Shown in pieces: positions 8,601-14,165 of a stretch of 23,194 nucleotides of DNA. The position numbers and the translations under genes were made by a program. The notes beneath the pieces were generated by a model. It was not told the DNA's origin. It ran no database searches and saw nothing but the letters and a program-made list of their open reading frames with translations. This DNA comes from DSXH01 sp037446915 (lineage in GTDB: Bacteria; Bacteroidota; Ignavibacteria; Ignavibacteriales; Melioribacteraceae): contig JBBIHP010000040.1 in assembly GCA_037446915.1 (NCBI GenBank), forward strand, positions 1 to 23,194. Reading direction: 5' to 3'. The first letter of the stretch is position 1. Every line of letters starts with the position of its first letter.

Positions 8601-10404
8601 TTCTGGCGATATTGTTGTTCTTAACGGATTGCAGTCGTTTGATCCCGAGAATGGATTGCTGAAATATGTTTGGTCAATAAATGATTCGGTTAAGATAGAA
8701 GGAAGCAATGCGGTTTATAAATTCAGAAAGGGCGGGATTTATAAAATTAAATTATACATAACGGACGATTCAGGATTACCGTGTAACATTGGCGAAGACG
8801 AAAAAATAATTATTGTTGTAGAAGCACCTGTTGCAAATGCAGGTCTCGATCAAACTGTGTGTGCGAATAACCCAGTTCAATTTGATGGAACGGGTTCTTC
8901 AGATGTTGATGGAATTGTAAATAGCTACGAATGGGATTTTGGAGACGGAGAGTTTGGCGGCGGGGCAACACCAATTCATATTTACACTAAACCCGGAATC
9001 TATAAAGTTACACTTACTATAACGGGCGATCTGATTGGTGATTGTGATAATACCGATAAGGATGAAATGATTATTACGGTTGTTGATGCACCGGTTGCGC
9101 TCTTTAATTCAGCCACACTTGTTCCGGAAAAAAAAACAATTACTTTCGATGCATCCGAAAGTAAAACCTCTTCAGGCAAAATTTTAAAGTATGAATGGAA
9201 TTACGGCGATGGTAATTTTGCCGAAGGAAAAATTGTTAGCCATTCTTATAATAAATACGGGAACTACAAAGTAACATTAAAAATTCTAACCGACTCAAAA
9301 GGAGAATGTTCTACCGCGTCTGCATCAAAACAGATTATAGTTAATGCCAGACCGATAGCAATTGCAAGCGCGCCAAAGTTTGCCGCGGTTAACCAGATAA
9401 TAGAGTTCTCCGGCAGCCATTCACAGGATTCCGATGGAATGATAACAAATTATTATTGGGATCTGGGCGATGGTTCTACAAAGGAGGGAGTAAAAATTAA
9501 TTACGCATATTCTAAGAATGGAAATTACCGGGTGATATTGAAAGTCGAGGATAATTCGAAAGCCGAAAATAATTTTGATTACGATACTACTTATGTATTG
9601 ATTAATGCGGAACCTAAAGCGGTTTTTAATTTACCGGAACAGATTTACAAAAATTTTGAATTTGTGTTGGAAGCTTCAAAGAGTTTTGATCCCGACGGCA
9701 GCATCACATCCTACGAATGGTTTTTGAACGATCAAAAAATTTCAGCTGAAAAATCTCTTAAGCACAAAATTGATAAGCCCGGGGTTTATAGAATACGTCT
9801 TCTTGTTAAAGATAACGGTGCACCCGGCAACTCGTCAAATGAGTTAACAAAATATATTACAATTTCAGATTATCCCTCAATAAAGCTCCCCAAAACTTTA
9901 GAAGTCTGTTTCGGTGAAACATTTACATTAAATCCGGTAATCGAAAATCTCGCAAATGATCAATCCATCAGGTATAAATGGTATTCAGGTTCCGGCAGCG
10001 AAGTAACAAGTAATAAGGAATTTACCGGCAGAATTAATAAAAAAGGAAAGCATATCTATTACCTTGAAATATCGAATAACTCTAATTTTATTTTTGATAA
10101 AGACTCCACGGTAGTAATTGTTAATACACCGCCCGTTATCGAAACAATCATCGATAAGACCGTTTACATAGGCGGGGCAAATGATGAGATTAGACTTGAA
10201 GCAAACGTTAAAGATGAAGATGGAGATTTTCTTACTTACCAGTGGAATCTTGGCGACGGCACAATATCGAACCGCCCAGTAGTGATTCATAAATACAAAA
10301 AAGAAGGGGAGTATAATGTCTTTTTGACAGTTCACGATAATAAAAACACTTCTTGCAGCAAGACAACCTCTGCATTCAAAGTTAAAGTCCTTAAATCTAA
10401 GTAA
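5617..10404 (+). CDS. Giant exported protein with about fifteen PKD-like repeats
   Basis: The 1595-residue product has a signal peptide (residues 1-18, ending LSAQ) and an unrecognised beta-rich N-terminal region (about 20-290). Tandem beta-sandwich repeats of about 87 residues then run to the last residue. The best repeats carry the PKD hallmarks of D-x-DG followed by YEWDFGDG and then a PG-Y-V-L-V-D segment. Repeats 1 and 14 are degenerate, and repeats 6-9 lack the WDFGDG loop. Repeats differ clearly from one another, so this is not a recent tandem duplication. Repeats 9 and 10 each contain two cysteines (TVC and PC, or TVC and DC) placed as if to bridge, consistent with an oxidising extracytoplasmic location. 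No C-terminal T9SS sorting domain, LPxTG motif, lipobox or late membrane helix is present. It is the last gene of the run starting at 1346. A surface-exposed stalk or adhesin is inferred; the ligand is unknown. Confidence 0.88.
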   Translation: MNRLILFFIMISITLSAQTGIRFINYGPRANPDEGDDNYSQVINIKIPSDYKGNAYLRLYDMSCGSASDIPLGSWDSRYRFSIYKNEFSEDNVRKEPGFKSVNYSNVISHFEIGYDTRYFNNWYTFVNLSRVVSSNSVYSLLIEGAGGNDGNAFEVFISSDSLTNTPIDGVELFSYEPTISLSKFSNKISFKVRAKSDDEFITLHTFDFDGTRTYFSSLLKNEIPNIETNIRGWNNNKYDLTIYERDNFCSLDIGPQNNITNDVTFYFTSADNTKFPISLIIQEKKPAEIPAASVNMIFKDCRTVQFDVKKETSGGEKYINQWTFNDGEKSDESTFLKVFSNPGKYTGELFVLDTRSDAVTHARLEKFEITINEKPEAVFSKNIVGAPNEKILFDAGKSFDKDGRIVKYEWDFGDGSSAGGVSVYHAYLSPGKYRATLKVTDDYSLASCNYSIDSTTIIINSPPVPVTITKLSGSINEEILFDASKSKDTDGSIVKYLWDFKNFGIETGPVIKKKFSVSGKHKVLLTVQDNSTASNNSKSIEIDLFINAPPKAVAGSNKILAPKEEAFFDGSKSIDSDGSIIEYKWRFGDGKTSNAMKTAHSYSAPGKYPVYLTVRDDSRTSTETNTDSLIVVVNKSPVAIAGEDKYLVDGNAAFDASSSYDEDGTITKFEWDFGDGSKSEGKITQHVYKIPGTYRVILKITDNTTVSNSNSFDTLNVVINRRPMADAGPDIVVAPERKIKFSSANSKDPDGKIVKQKWYVDNKPVTEENEMEYVFNEPKTYLVGLEVIDDFKIPQSDIDYAIVKVNKAPIAIIDAPLTGVPNQKIKLSAERSSDGDGKTLDYRWMIDNQPERKGKVIEHTFTEPGIHSVVLSVLDDANVSNSIGSDTLFIKINTSPVIVVQDLITTCENVVAIDASRSYDSDGDPLTYYWQIPNTKREIGSAVRIINFTEKGFLPVLLSVDDGLGLSNSVSQKTIMVKINRPPVANAGVDTTVCSGDIVVLNGLQSFDPENGLLKYVWSINDSVKIEGSNAVYKFRKGGIYKIKLYITDDSGLPCNIGEDEKIIIVVEAPVANAGLDQTVCANNPVQFDGTGSSDVDGIVNSYEWDFGDGEFGGGATPIHIYTKPGIYKVTLTITGDLIGDCDNTDKDEMIITVVDAPVALFNSATLVPEKKTITFDASESKTSSGKILKYEWNYGDGNFAEGKIVSHSYNKYGNYKVTLKILTDSKGECSTASASKQIIVNARPIAIASAPKFAAVNQIIEFSGSHSQDSDGMITNYYWDLGDGSTKEGVKINYAYSKNGNYRVILKVEDNSKAENNFDYDTTYVLINAEPKAVFNLPEQIYKNFEFVLEASKSFDPDGSITSYEWFLNDQKISAEKSLKHKIDKPGVYRIRLLVKDNGAPGNSSNELTKYITISDYPSIKLPKTLEVCFGETFTLNPVIENLANDQSIRYKWYSGSGSEVTSNKEFTGRINKKGKHIYYLEISNNSNFIFDKDSTVVIVNTPPVIETIIDKTVYIGGANDEIRLEANVKDEDGDFLTYQWNLGDGTISNRPVVIHKYKKEGEYNVFLTVHDNKNTSCSKTTSAFKVKVLKSK

Positions 10405-10411
10405 AACACAA

Positions 10412-10444
10412 AACTGTGTGTCACATAAACTGTGACACACAGTT
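10412..10444. terminator. 14-bp perfect hairpin after the PKD gene, possible terminator
   Basis: The arms AACTGTGTGTCACA (10412-10425) and TGTGACACACAGTT (10431-10444) are exactly complementary around a 5-base loop. It begins 8 bp after the stop codon of the PKD gene. There is no T-run on the plus-strand exit side (ACAATTCC), so it is not a canonical intrinsic terminator. It could be a processing or stability hairpin, or a protein-binding palindrome. Confidence 0.45.
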
Positions 10445-10526
10445 ACAATTCCACTACACTCAATTCATTTATTCTGCTATACAGCATTAGTTGCGATTCC
10501 CGGATATTTCATTTGTGAATTTTTAC

Positions 10527-10533
10527 AAGGGAG
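10527..10533 (+). promoter_or_regulatory. Strong Shine-Dalgarno for the small-gene cluster
   Basis: AAGGGAG lies five bases before the ATG at 10539. Most genes in the window have weak or no Shine-Dalgarno, so this supports the translation of an otherwise unrecognised small gene. Confidence 0.6.
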
Positions 10534-10538
10534 TATAA

Positions 10539-10898
10539 ATGGAAGCAATAATTATCATAACATCCTTAATAATATTAACGGGATTTGTAAAAATTATGTC
10601 AAACCGTAAAAATGAATTATCAAATAACCTTTATAATGATGAGAGCAATCTGTTCATTGTTCCATCGGTTCTTAACAATATAAAACCGGGTAACTTAATG
10701 CGGCAATTTGAAACCGTTCAAAAAGAAGAATCTGATACCGAATATGAATTCGAAAACAACAAAAATGAAATAGATAGCGAAATAGAAACCAACAACGATT
10801 TTGATGAACATACAATTAAAGAACATAATTCACTTAATAAAAAAGTAATTGTATATAAATCTGTTACAAAAAGAATGACACTTGTTAAAGTTTTCTAA
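10539..10898 (+). CDS. Small membrane-anchored acidic protein of unknown function
   Basis: I do not recognise this 119-residue protein. It starts with a hydrophobic segment (about residues 2-20, IIIITSLIILTGFVKIM) with no obvious cleavage site, which suggests an N-terminal membrane anchor. A polar tail follows whose middle (about 60-95) is rich in Glu, Asp and Asn and probably disordered. The end is basic (KKVIVYKSVTKRMTLVKVF). A good AAGGGAG ribosome-binding site supports the start. It is the first of three closely spaced plus-strand genes, with 13 bp to the next. Co-transcription with the Sda-like and SpoIIAA-like genes is inferred. The acidic tail could bind a basic partner, but nothing in the sequence identifies one. 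Confidence 0.65.
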   Translation: MEAIIIITSLIILTGFVKIMSNRKNELSNNLYNDESNLFIVPSVLNNIKPGNLMRQFETVQKEESDTEYEFENNKNEIDSEIETNNDFDEHTIKEHNSLNKKVIVYKSVTKRMTLVKVF

Positions 10899-10911
10899 CA
10901 GGTTTAATACT

Positions 10912-11112
10912 ATGGAAATAAAAAATAAAAAGGAAAACATAGAAATGCAGTATTTAAAAGTCGTTAGCCTTAGCGATGAAATCCTTATTAAAATGTTCTA
11001 TGAACTTAGGATTAATAAGCTGGATGAGAAGCGGCTGATGTTTTTAATTCTCAAAGAACTTGTTTCGAGAAACAAACTGAACATGCTTGTATCACCCAAA
11101 CATGTTAATTAA
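10912..11112 (+). CDS. Helical micro-protein resembling the histidine-kinase inhibitor Sda
   Basis: The frame encodes 66 residues from the ATG at 10912, or 55 from the ATG at 10945. The latter is preceded by AAGGA with a 10-base spacer and gives a product close to the 46-52 residues of Bacillus Sda. A TTG at 10882 would overlap the upstream gene by 17 bases and was not preferred. The core LSDEILIKMFYELRINKL, followed by an L-x-LI-x-x-EL-x-x-R helix, resembles as I recall it the Sda pattern LSDELLIESYFKA with its FIELIENEI-x-RR helix: two amphipathic helices joined by a short turn. In Bacillus, Sda binds the dimerisation domain of kinase KinA. Here the similarity is short and judged by eye, and helical hairpins converge easily. 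The existence of the gene is fairly likely; the Sda relation is tentative. Confidence 0.6.
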   Translation: MEIKNKKENIEMQYLKVVSLSDEILIKMFYELRINKLDEKRLMFLILKELVSRNKLNMLVSPKHVN

Positions 11113-11139
11113 TAAACCTTATCAGAGGGGTTGTAAAAA

Positions 11140-11511
11140 ATGGGCATTAAACCGTCTATTGAAATTTTAGAAAACATTCTTGTTCTTAAGCTTACCGGGG
11201 CAAGAATGTTGTATGATGTTGATGAGATCAATGAACTGTTAGTTAAAGAGCTTCAAAAATCGGAGAGCAAAAAAGCGGTTATTGATTATACGGGAGTAAA
11301 AGGAAAAAGATCAATTATAGAATCGGTTCAAAAAGCGGAATCTTTTCCGGTTGAATTTCGTCAGTATAAAATAGCACTCATAGATTCTAAAGAGAATCGC
11401 GAAGCTGCTGTTGCCGAGGAATCTGTTTTTAGTAACCGTGGTTTTCGTCTAAAAGCTTTTACAGATTTAAGCGAAGCAATTGAATGGTTAAAATCTTTTA
11501 TTGCGGAGTAG
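11140..11511 (+). CDS. SpoIIAA-like (STAS/SEC14-fold) protein
   Basis: This 123-residue cytoplasmic protein has the layout of the SpoIIAA-like family: an N-terminal beta strand pair (SIEILENILVLKLTG), helix (DVDEINELLVKELQ), strand (KKAVIDYTG), and a C-terminal FRLKAFTDLSEAIEWLKSF. The closing strand-helix with EAIEWL is typical of these proteins. The phosphorylatable serine of true anti-anti-sigma factors (DSSG loop) is not evident; the corresponding strand ends in DYTGVKGKRS. A GAGGGG ribosome-binding site lies 9 bases upstream. It is 27 bp after the Sda-like gene and closes the small cluster. Function in these proteins is mostly unknown. No anti-sigma kinase or sigma factor is adjacent, so a partner-switching role cannot be claimed. 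Confidence 0.75.
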   Translation: MGIKPSIEILENILVLKLTGARMLYDVDEINELLVKELQKSESKKAVIDYTGVKGKRSIIESVQKAESFPVEFRQYKIALIDSKENREAAVAEESVFSNRGFRLKAFTDLSEAIEWLKSFIAE

Positions 11512-11546
11512 TTTACAATACTTATTATAACCCGGTAAATCTAATC

Positions 11547-11999
11547 TTACTTAACCGCTTTATGTAGAAAATATTTATCAGCAAGCTCGCCGGTAATTTT
11601 ATTCCCTTTCAAATCAAGCTGAAGCAGATAATTTTCGCCTACAAGGAATTGACGGGGTGTTCGGTTCTTTTCGTTTAGAATTATTGTGTTGCCTTCTTCA
11701 TTCCAGAGGAAATCTCCTTTTTGCTCGTAAACCATTTCGTCTTTACCAAGATATTTTGTTTTAATAGTGTAAGTCATATCATCTTTGATTGTGATAACCG
11801 TTTCAATTCCTTCGCAGTCGGCACATGGTAATATACCTTTGTAGGTTCCCGCCCAGTCAAGCGATGTTGTTGAGTTATCGTGTCCGGCATCAGTTTGTGA
11901 ATCGATAGCGGGCTCTTCCGGCTTGCTCTCTAATTTCTCTTTAAGCTCACAACCGGATAAAAATAACAGGGCGGATAGAATAAATAATAATTGTTTCAT
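11547..11999 (-). CDS. NlpE-like copper-resistance/envelope lipoprotein
   Basis: This 150-residue lipoprotein has a signal sequence with lipobox LSGC, so C17 would be the lipidated residue. A 30-residue disordered linker follows. The rest matches the NlpE N-terminal domain: DWAGTYKGILPCADCEGIETVITI with the conserved CxxC (C59, C62), then a beta-barrel-like body. In enterobacteria NlpE reports copper and surface or lipoprotein-trafficking stress to the Cpx system. No Cpx-like pair is adjacent here, so only the domain is asserted. Its ATG overlaps the stop of the LapA-like gene by four bases (ATGA), implying translational coupling. It converges on the SpoIIAA-like gene with a 35-bp gap and no obvious terminator. 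Confidence 0.88.
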   Translation of the reverse strand: MKQLLFILSALLFLSGCELKEKLESKPEEPAIDSQTDAGHDNSTTSLDWAGTYKGILPCADCEGIETVITIKDDMTYTIKTKYLGKDEMVYEQKGDFLWNEEGNTIILNEKNRTPRQFLVGENYLLQLDLKGNKITGELADKYFLHKAVK

Positions 12000-12232
12000 G
12001 ATTTTTTAGTAAGCGTATTTGTAAAATATCCAATTGCAAAAACAGCTATAATAAGAATAAACAGGGGCATCTCGAATGTAAAGAACAATAGCGATACGCG
12101 AATGCTTTCAAGATTTTGAAGCGCAAAGATTAAAACTATAATAAGAATTAGAACATTGAAGATCTGTCTGAAGCTGATATTTTTCTTAACGGTATCAATT
12201 TTATCATCAAGAACAGCTTTGTTTTCGTCCAT
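11996..12232 (-). CDS. LapA/DUF1049-family small membrane protein
   Basis: This 78-residue protein has two membrane helices (about residues 24-39 and 54-70) joined by the signature FALQNLESIRVSLLFFTFEMP, which is typical of the LapA (DUF1049) family. In E. coli LapA takes part in controlling lipopolysaccharide synthesis through LapB; whether that holds here is unknown. The first 20 residues are charged and cytoplasmic. A perfect GGAGG lies six bases before the ATG (bases 12239-12243), one of the best ribosome-binding sites in the window. The stop overlaps the start of the NlpE-like gene, so the two form one transcriptional unit. Confidence 0.85.
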   Translation of the reverse strand: MDENKAVLDDKIDTVKKNISFRQIFNVLILIIVLIFALQNLESIRVSLLFFTFEMPLFILIIAVFAIGYFTNTLTKKS

Positions 12233-12312
12233 CGGATACCTCCGCTCACCGTTGATAATTTTATTAATCAGGCCTATTTCTTTTGTCTGTGAAGCACTAT
12301 AACAAAAATACT

Positions 12313-12750
12313 TTACTGAGTTCCATTTTTACTTAGCAATGCCTTAAATGCAACCGCATAGAATTGAATCTGTTTCATCATTGCGGCTAGACCGTTTTTG
12401 CGTGTTGGCGAAAGATGGCTATCAATTCCAATTCTTCTAAAATAATCGGGCGGATTAGAAAGAATCTCATCGGGCGAACGATTCGAATAAACCTTTATTA
12501 GCAAAGCAATTAATCCTTTTACAATAGAGGCATCACTATCTGCTTCGAATATAATTTTGCCATCAGAAAGTTTTGCATTAATCCAAACCTGGGATTGACA
12601 CCCGCCAAGTTTGTTCTTTTCTGTTTTTAAGTTTTCATTTAGAGGCGGAAGCTTTTTTCCATATTCAATTATTCGTTTATAACGGTCTTCCCAATCTGTG
12701 TATTGTTCAAACTCTTTTATTATTTCTTCCTGTATTTCGTGTATTGTCAT
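12313..12750 (-). CDS. sufE: SufE-family cysteine desulfurase activator
   Basis: This 145-residue cytoplasmic protein accepts sulfur from the cysteine desulfurase SufS as a persulfide and passes it to the SufBCD iron-sulfur scaffold. The sulfur-accepting cysteine is C51 in KLGGCQSQVWI, the same position as in E. coli SufE. Other family marks are the N-terminal W-E-D-RYK-x-IIEYGKKLPPL and the C-terminal SPTRKNGLAAMM. Length fits the family. No sufS, sufB, sufC or sufD is visible within the window, so it is detached from its pathway genes here. It lies on the same strand as the LapA/NlpE pair (80 bp upstream of them) and the DUF3078 gene, but co-transcription is uncertain. Confidence 0.93.
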   Translation of the reverse strand: MTIHEIQEEIIKEFEQYTDWEDRYKRIIEYGKKLPPLNENLKTEKNKLGGCQSQVWINAKLSDGKIIFEADSDASIVKGLIALLIKVYSNRSPDEILSNPPDYFRRIGIDSHLSPTRKNGLAAMMKQIQFYAVAFKALLSKNGTQ

Positions 12751-12801
12751 TATTCCAGAATGTTTTTAGTTTTTGTCCCGGTTAATTTTTTTACAAAATA
12801 A

Positions 12802-13638
12802 TTATAGTAGTTGATAAGTTATTCCAACCTGTAAACCTTCCTTCATTTGCGTTTTGGGCGATTGTGCTTTCTCATACAATAGGATATAAGAAAAATTAAC
12901 GCTGAGCCAGGTGTTTATCTTTCCGGTAATTGTATTATCCCACAATACATCCCAAACATCAAGACTTTCGAATCGTGAAAAGAGACGGAATTTACTTTTC
13001 CATTTTAAGTTTGTATCCAATGTAAAATCGATGTCAGTTACCGATTCTATACCGGTTTCAAACTTGAATTTTTCTATTTCCGTAGTTTCTTTTTTATCAG
13101 AGTATTGAGTGAATTTATTAGTAATAACTTCCTGAAACGCTATACCAAAACGGGTTACAATATTTGCATATTTATCGTAAGTAAAACCGATTGTTTGAGT
13201 TATATAACCGGGATCAAAAAAATCCGAAATGTTTGGTGACCCGGCTGTTTTATAATCATATCCTTTTGATACCTGAGTTCTGATTGCATTAGATGCAAAT
13301 GGACTAACAGCCCAGCCGAGATCATAACTCGCTAAATTTTCTATGTATAGATCATTAACCGTTGTTCTGTATGTTGCATCACCTATTTTTGCTCTACCGT
13401 ATTGTGCTTTAATCTGGTTTTTAAAAATCCATGGCTTATCATCGCGGTTAATTGAAAAATCACCGATTAATGCCCACGCAATTGAATTTTCCCCACCTTT
13501 TACCCAATTGCTGAATGCTACCTGACTTATACCAAGTCCCGTTGTTAATGAGGGGATCCACTTCCCTTTTAATGAATCGGGTGTTTGGGCAAATACCATA
13601 CATGATATTAGGAAAAGAACAACAACTATTTTTTTCAT
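12802..13638 (-). CDS. DUF3078 outer-membrane beta-barrel protein
   Basis: The 278-residue product has a signal peptide (residues 1-18, KKIVVVLFLISCMVFAQ). The DUF3078 pattern follows: W-x-P-x-x-x-GLGISQVAFSNWVKGGENS near the N-terminus, then alternating amphipathic strands rich in W, Y and F to a hydrophobic last strand (QVGITYQLL), as expected of an outer-membrane barrel. DUF3078 proteins are characteristic of the Bacteroidota group, and their function is unknown. The ATG at 13638 is preferred over an in-frame TTG at 13650 because GGAG (13645-13648) sits six bases upstream of the ATG and overlaps the TTG. The gene is divergent from the OB-fold-like gene at 13792 across 153 bp. Confidence 0.92.
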   Translation of the reverse strand: MKKIVVVLFLISCMVFAQTPDSLKGKWIPSLTTGLGISQVAFSNWVKGGENSIAWALIGDFSINRDDKPWIFKNQIKAQYGRAKIGDATYRTTVNDLYIENLASYDLGWAVSPFASNAIRTQVSKGYDYKTAGSPNISDFFDPGYITQTIGFTYDKYANIVTRFGIAFQEVITNKFTQYSDKKETTEIEKFKFETGIESVTDIDFTLDTNLKWKSKFRLFSRFESLDVWDVLWDNTITGKINTWLSVNFSYILLYEKAQSPKTQMKEGLQVGITYQLL

Positions 13639-13791
13639 AGTAATCTCCAATAAGTCCTTTTTAAAAATAGCAATAATTTATTGTGCATTTTTATTAAAGG
13701 GGGATTTTTTTCAATACGATTCTTATTTATCGAAGTGGCGATTTTTATATATTTCAAGTCACACTTTCCATAAAAGTAAAAAAGGTGAAAA

Positions 13792-14139
13792 ATGAAATCA
13801 CAAAAAATAATTTTACCCCTCTTGATAATAGCCGTTGCAGCGGTTTTGTACTTTTTATATTTCAGTCCTAAAGACGACCTTGGTTTCTTTTCCGATTTTG
13901 ATACAAACAATAATGCCAACCGGGATATAATTGTAAAACTTTTACACGAAAGGGGATTTGTTCAGGATAAAAATTCCGGCGGAACCACATTTTATGTAGA
14001 AGACGGTGCAGGAAAAGTTGTTAAGGTAATAGGACCGATTACACTTCCTCCGGGTATGGATGTTATAAATCGTGTTACGTTGAGAGGACATTTACACACT
14101 GATTATTTTCATGCAGCATCGGTTACGCCAAGAAATTAA
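13792..14139 (+). CDS. Small membrane-anchored OB-fold-like (CcmE-like) protein
   Basis: The 115-residue product has an N-terminal anchor (about residues 5-24, IILPLLIIAVAAVLYFLYF) and a soluble, presumably periplasmic, domain. Residues about 65-112 show a strand order like the OB fold of the heme chaperone CcmE and its non-heme relatives: FYVEDGAGKVVKVIG, then LPPGMDVINRVTLRGHL, then DYFHAASV. The protein stops right after that last strand, where CcmE would carry its heme-binding histidine tail. So even if related it should not act as a heme chaperone in the known way. No other ccm genes are nearby. It lies 26 bp upstream of uvrB. Gene reality is likely; the fold is a by-eye inference. Confidence 0.7.
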   Translation: MKSQKIILPLLIIAVAAVLYFLYFSPKDDLGFFSDFDTNNNANRDIIVKLLHERGFVQDKNSGGTTFYVEDGAGKVVKVIGPITLPPGMDVINRVTLRGHLHTDYFHAASVTPRN

Positions 14140-14165
14140 TTTTTTTTTTAATACCCGGTAATAAA

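Noticed and set aside
5617..10404. PKD repeat array considered as a recent tandem DNA repeat
   Set aside because: Repeats are recognisable only at protein level and differ strongly in nucleotide sequence; no long identical DNA repeats were noticed.
9985..10440. 151-codon minus-strand frame across the end of the PKD gene
   Set aside because: It is antisense to clear PKD repeats, its start region overlaps the hairpin, and its protein is Cys/Phe-rich low-quality sequence.
10493..10516. Shared TTGCGA and ATTTCATTTG motifs upstream of the genes at 10539 and 20487, considered as a common promoter type
   Set aside because: The spacing between the two motifs differs (9 versus 4 bases), so the resemblance is probably chance.
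10882..10911. Upstream TTG start for the Sda-like gene
   Set aside because: TTG codon overlapping the preceding gene by 17 bases; ATGs at 10912 and 10945 are better placed.
13635..13919. 94-codon minus-strand frame in the divergent spacer before the DUF3078 gene
   Set aside because: It overlaps the start of the anchored OB-like gene and the DUF3078 ribosome-binding site, and is Lys/Ile-rich as expected from AT-rich spacer translation.
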